Positions 4,810-6,985 of a DNA stretch of 6,985 bases are shown piece after piece. Source of the DNA: CAZIVO01 sp964542765 (lineage in GTDB: Bacteria; Planctomycetota; UBA1135; UBA2386); the NCBI GenBank assembly GCA_964542765.1, contig CAZIVO010000149.1, positions 1 to 6,985 on the forward strand, given 5' to 3'. The translations under genes and the position numbers were made by a program. The notes beneath the pieces were generated by a model. The model saw only the letters and a list, made by a program, of their open reading frames with translations. It did not search any database and had not been told where the DNA came from. Numbering within the stretch: the first letter of the stretch is position 1; every line of letters begins with the position of its first letter.

Positions 4810-6985
4810 ATGATGCGTTTTCTGCTCGCCTTGATGCTGGCCCCGCCCGTCGTCGCCCAGACGGCCGATGCTCCTGCGCCCAATGCCGCCGATGCCTATC
4901 GCAAGGCGGCGCAACTCTATCGTGATGCTCCCGACGAAGACGCGGGCTTCCTGGGCGACATGAGGTCGAAAGGCTTCGCCCTGCGCCAGGCGCATCACCG
5001 CCACCTGCGCGACAACACCGCTTGTCTGGCGGCGATCGACATGGCCTTGCCACTTCCCGTCTGCCGGTTCGAGTCACCGAACAAGGATCCTGTTTCCACC
5101 CTGGGGGGCTTCACCCGCCAGTTCATGGAGATGGTCACCCTGGTCGCTCTCGATGGCATGGCAGCGGCCGACAAGGCGGGACGCAAGCGCGGCATTCACC
5201 GACTCCTGAGGATGGCCGAACACATGGCCATGCAACATTCCAGCATGGGCTGGGCCATGACCTTCGTGATGGAAGAATTCGCGGTGACCTTGCTGGACAG
5301 GATGCCGACCAACACCGACGCGAGGCTGCGCGATCGGATCGGCCACTACCTCGCCGGTCGCGGCGGTCTCGATCACCTCGCACGGCACGCCCGCGACGAA
5401 GCCGCTGCCCTCCTCGCACCCGCGCTGCACAAACATTTCGCCAAGCCCGATAGCGATCCTCTCTGGCGCGAACTCGACACGGCACGCGAACGCCTGCTCG
5501 ACGCACTCTTCACGGGCTGGCAACAGACCGGTCCGAAGACGCCGGCACTGGCCCGCTACAGCGACCTGACCCGGAAGTGGCGAGCCGCGATCCGCAACCA
5601 CGACCTGCTCAAGAAATCGCCGCCGGACCAGAACCTGGCAGGCTTCGCCGAAGAGATCACGAAATTCATGCTGCTCTTGGTGCTGCCGCAGATGGAAACG
5701 CTCACGGCCAGGCACCAGAAGATGGAGGCAGCCCTGCGACGCTTCGCTCCGGCCAAGAAGACCGCGAAGGTAGGCAAGCCCAACTTCGTGCTGATCTTCG
5801 CCGACGATCTCGGCTACGCAGACCTCGGCTGCTACGGCAACGAGATCATCAAGACCCCCAACATCGATCGCATGGCGAGGCAAGGCATGCGCTTCACCGA
5901 TTTCTACGCCCAGACCGTCTGCGGCCCCTCGCGCGCCGCCCTGATGACCGGCTGCTACCCGCTGCGCGTCGCCAAGAGTCGCAACCGGGTCGATGTCCAT
6001 CCACGCCTGCACACGGACGAGATCACCATCGCCGAGATCCTCAAGGAGCAAGGCTACAAGACCGGTTGCTTCGGCAAGTGGGACCTCGCCGGCCATCTCC
6101 AAAAGGGATACGACCGGACCCTGCTGCCGACCGAGCAAGGCTTCGACTACTTCTTCGGCACCCCGACCAGCAACGATCGCCTCGTCCACCTGCTCGAAAA
6201 CGACAAGGTGATCGAACGCTCGGCGAACATGGCGACCCTGACCAGTCGCTACACGCGCAAGGCGATGGACTTCATCGAAACACACAAGGATGAGCCCTTC
6301 TTCGTCTACATCCCCCACACCATGCCGCACACGAAGCTGGCTGCATCGAAGAAGTTCAACGGCAAGTCACCGCGCGGACTCTATGGCGATGTCATCGAAG
6401 AGATCGACTTCAACGTCGGCCGTATCCTCAAGAAGATCGAAACGCTCGGTCTCGACGACAAGACCTACGTCATCTTCACCAGCGACAATGGTCCGTGGTG
6501 GATCAAGAAGGAACACGGCGGCAAGGCCGACCCGCTGCGCGGCGCCAAGACCTCGATCTGGGAAGGCGGCGTGCGCGTGCCCTTCATCATCCGCGCACCG
6601 AAGAACGTCCCGGCCGGCACCGTCTGCACCGAAGTCGCGAGCACCATGGACATGCTGCCGACCATGGCCCGGCTCGGCGGCGGCGCCGCTCCGTCGGACC
6701 GAGTCATCGACGGGCATGACATCGGCGCATTGATCCATGGCGAGAAAGGGGCAGAGAGCCCGACGAAAGCGCTGTTCCACTACGCCCACACGCATCTGCA
6801 AGCGGTGCGCAGCGGCAAGTGGAAACTGCACCTCACCCGTCCCGCCAACCCCGCCTGGACGCCGAACTGGGCGCGACACATCGATCCCGAAGACGTCTTC
6901 GAGATCACTTCGCCGCTGCTCTACGATCTCGATGCCGATATCGGCGAAACCACCGATGTGGCCGCTGCACATCCCGGAGTCGTCA
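4810..6985 (+). CDS. Secreted sulfatase with a ~300-residue N-terminal helical domain (3' end outside window)
   Basis: One frame runs without a stop from ATG 4810 to the edge (725 codons). Residues 1-16 are a signal peptide (MMRFLLALMLAPPVVA, cleavage before Gln17). Residues about 18-315 are Ala/Leu/Arg-rich and look helical; I cannot name this domain. The sulfatase core starts near 323. Asp332-Asp333 (ADDLGY) bind the metal. C371-G-P-S-R375 is the Cys-type signature, whose cysteine is converted to formylglycine. Lys423 lies in GKWD, H503 and H507 in PHTMPH, D559-N560 in SDNG, and Lys580 in LRGAK. The residue normally His two after Lys423 is Asp425. The family hydrolyses sulfate esters; the substrate is unknown, and sulfated polysaccharides are a common one in planctomycetes. 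The edge peptide (LYDLDADIGETTDVAAAHP) is the usual near-C-terminal block, so little is missing. Most sulfatases have the signal peptide directly before the core, so the fusion is unusual. Confidence 0.9.
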   Translation, partial: MMRFLLALMLAPPVVAQTADAPAPNAADAYRKAAQLYRDAPDEDAGFLGDMRSKGFALRQAHHRHLRDNTACLAAIDMALPLPVCRFESPNKDPVSTLGGFTRQFMEMVTLVALDGMAAADKAGRKRGIHRLLRMAEHMAMQHSSMGWAMTFVMEEFAVTLLDRMPTNTDARLRDRIGHYLAGRGGLDHLARHARDEAAALLAPALHKHFAKPDSDPLWRELDTARERLLDALFTGWQQTGPKTPALARYSDLTRKWRAAIRNHDLLKKSPPDQNLAGFAEEITKFMLLLVLPQMETLTARHQKMEAALRRFAPAKKTAKVGKPNFVLIFADDLGYADLGCYGNEIIKTPNIDRMARQGMRFTDFYAQTVCGPSRAALMTGCYPLRVAKSRNRVDVHPRLHTDEITIAEILKEQGYKTGCFGKWDLAGHLQKGYDRTLLPTEQGFDYFFGTPTSNDRLVHLLENDKVIERSANMATLTSRYTRKAMDFIETHKDEPFFVYIPHTMPHTKLAASKKFNGKSPRGLYGDVIEEIDFNVGRILKKIETLGLDDKTYVIFTSDNGPWWIKKEHGGKADPLRGAKTSIWEGGVRVPFIIRAPKNVPAGTVCTEVASTMDMLPTMARLGGGAAPSDRVIDGHDIGALIHGEKGAESPTKALFHYAHTHLQAVRSGKWKLHLTRPANPAWTPNWARHIDPEDVFEITSPLLYDLDADIGETTDVAAAHPGVV

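Noticed and set aside
5577..6293. Plus-strand 238-aa open frame inside the sulfatase gene in another frame
   Set aside because: It is Arg/Pro/His-rich, overlaps the sulfatase active-site coding sequence and has no domain features.
5074..6330. Long open frame on the minus strand (418 aa) opposite the sulfatase gene
   Set aside because: It is antisense to a strongly supported coding frame containing the sulfatase motifs. Long antisense frames are expected with high-GC third codon positions, and its translation shows no family motif or export signal.

Overview
The window looks like chromosomal DNA from a high-GC member of the Planctomycetota. The evidence is a secreted Cys-type sulfatase, a secreted protein of a Cys-containing beta-rich style I associate from memory with uncultured or recently cultured planctomycetes, and genes without Shine-Dalgarno sites whose -10-like boxes sit almost on the start codon. 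The phylum assignment is inference; there is no rRNA or other marker gene. The sequence is a draft assembly: ten Ns at 1546-1555 mark a gap between two copies of a repeat.

Layout. (1) Positions 1-1480, minus strand: a 96-aa two-helix membrane protein (1480-1190), then a PlsC-like membrane acyltransferase (1111-86), then the first 31 codons of a further membrane protein (93-1) whose ATG overlaps the acyltransferase stop by 8 bp. They probably form a membrane or lipid operon. (2) Positions 1481-1749: divergent intergenic region with two 60-65 nt repeat copies flanking the gap. (3) Positions 1750-2709, plus strand: complete prolyl aminopeptidase (pip), with a 9-bp hairpin spanning its stop codon. 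(4) Positions 2859-4776, plus strand: a tight three-gene module with visibly lower GC than its neighbours. It encodes a Tat-signal-like 163-aa protein with a perfect Shine-Dalgarno, an 87-aa Ig-like small protein, and a secreted 372-381-aa protein overlapping it by ATGA. (5) From 4810 to the window end, plus strand: one uninterrupted frame encoding a signal peptide, about 300 residues of helical sequence and a sulfatase domain, cut off by the window edge.

How it fits together. The minus-strand genes point to the membrane. The plus-strand genes are a cytosolic peptidase, a module of exported proteins of unknown role, and an exported sulfatase. The three-gene module is flanked by imperfect copies of a 26-27 nt sequence (2721-2746 and 4781-4807). 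The right copy is the immediate upstream region of the sulfatase gene. This suggests, without proving it, that the module was inserted between pip and the sulfatase gene.

The points most worth a second look are the helical-domain/sulfatase fusion, its GKWD sequence where sulfatases normally have GKWH (a catalytic histidine), the repeat-flanked low-GC module, and the repeat at the assembly gap. I did not find a clear new defence or mobile system, tRNA, rRNA or CRISPR.
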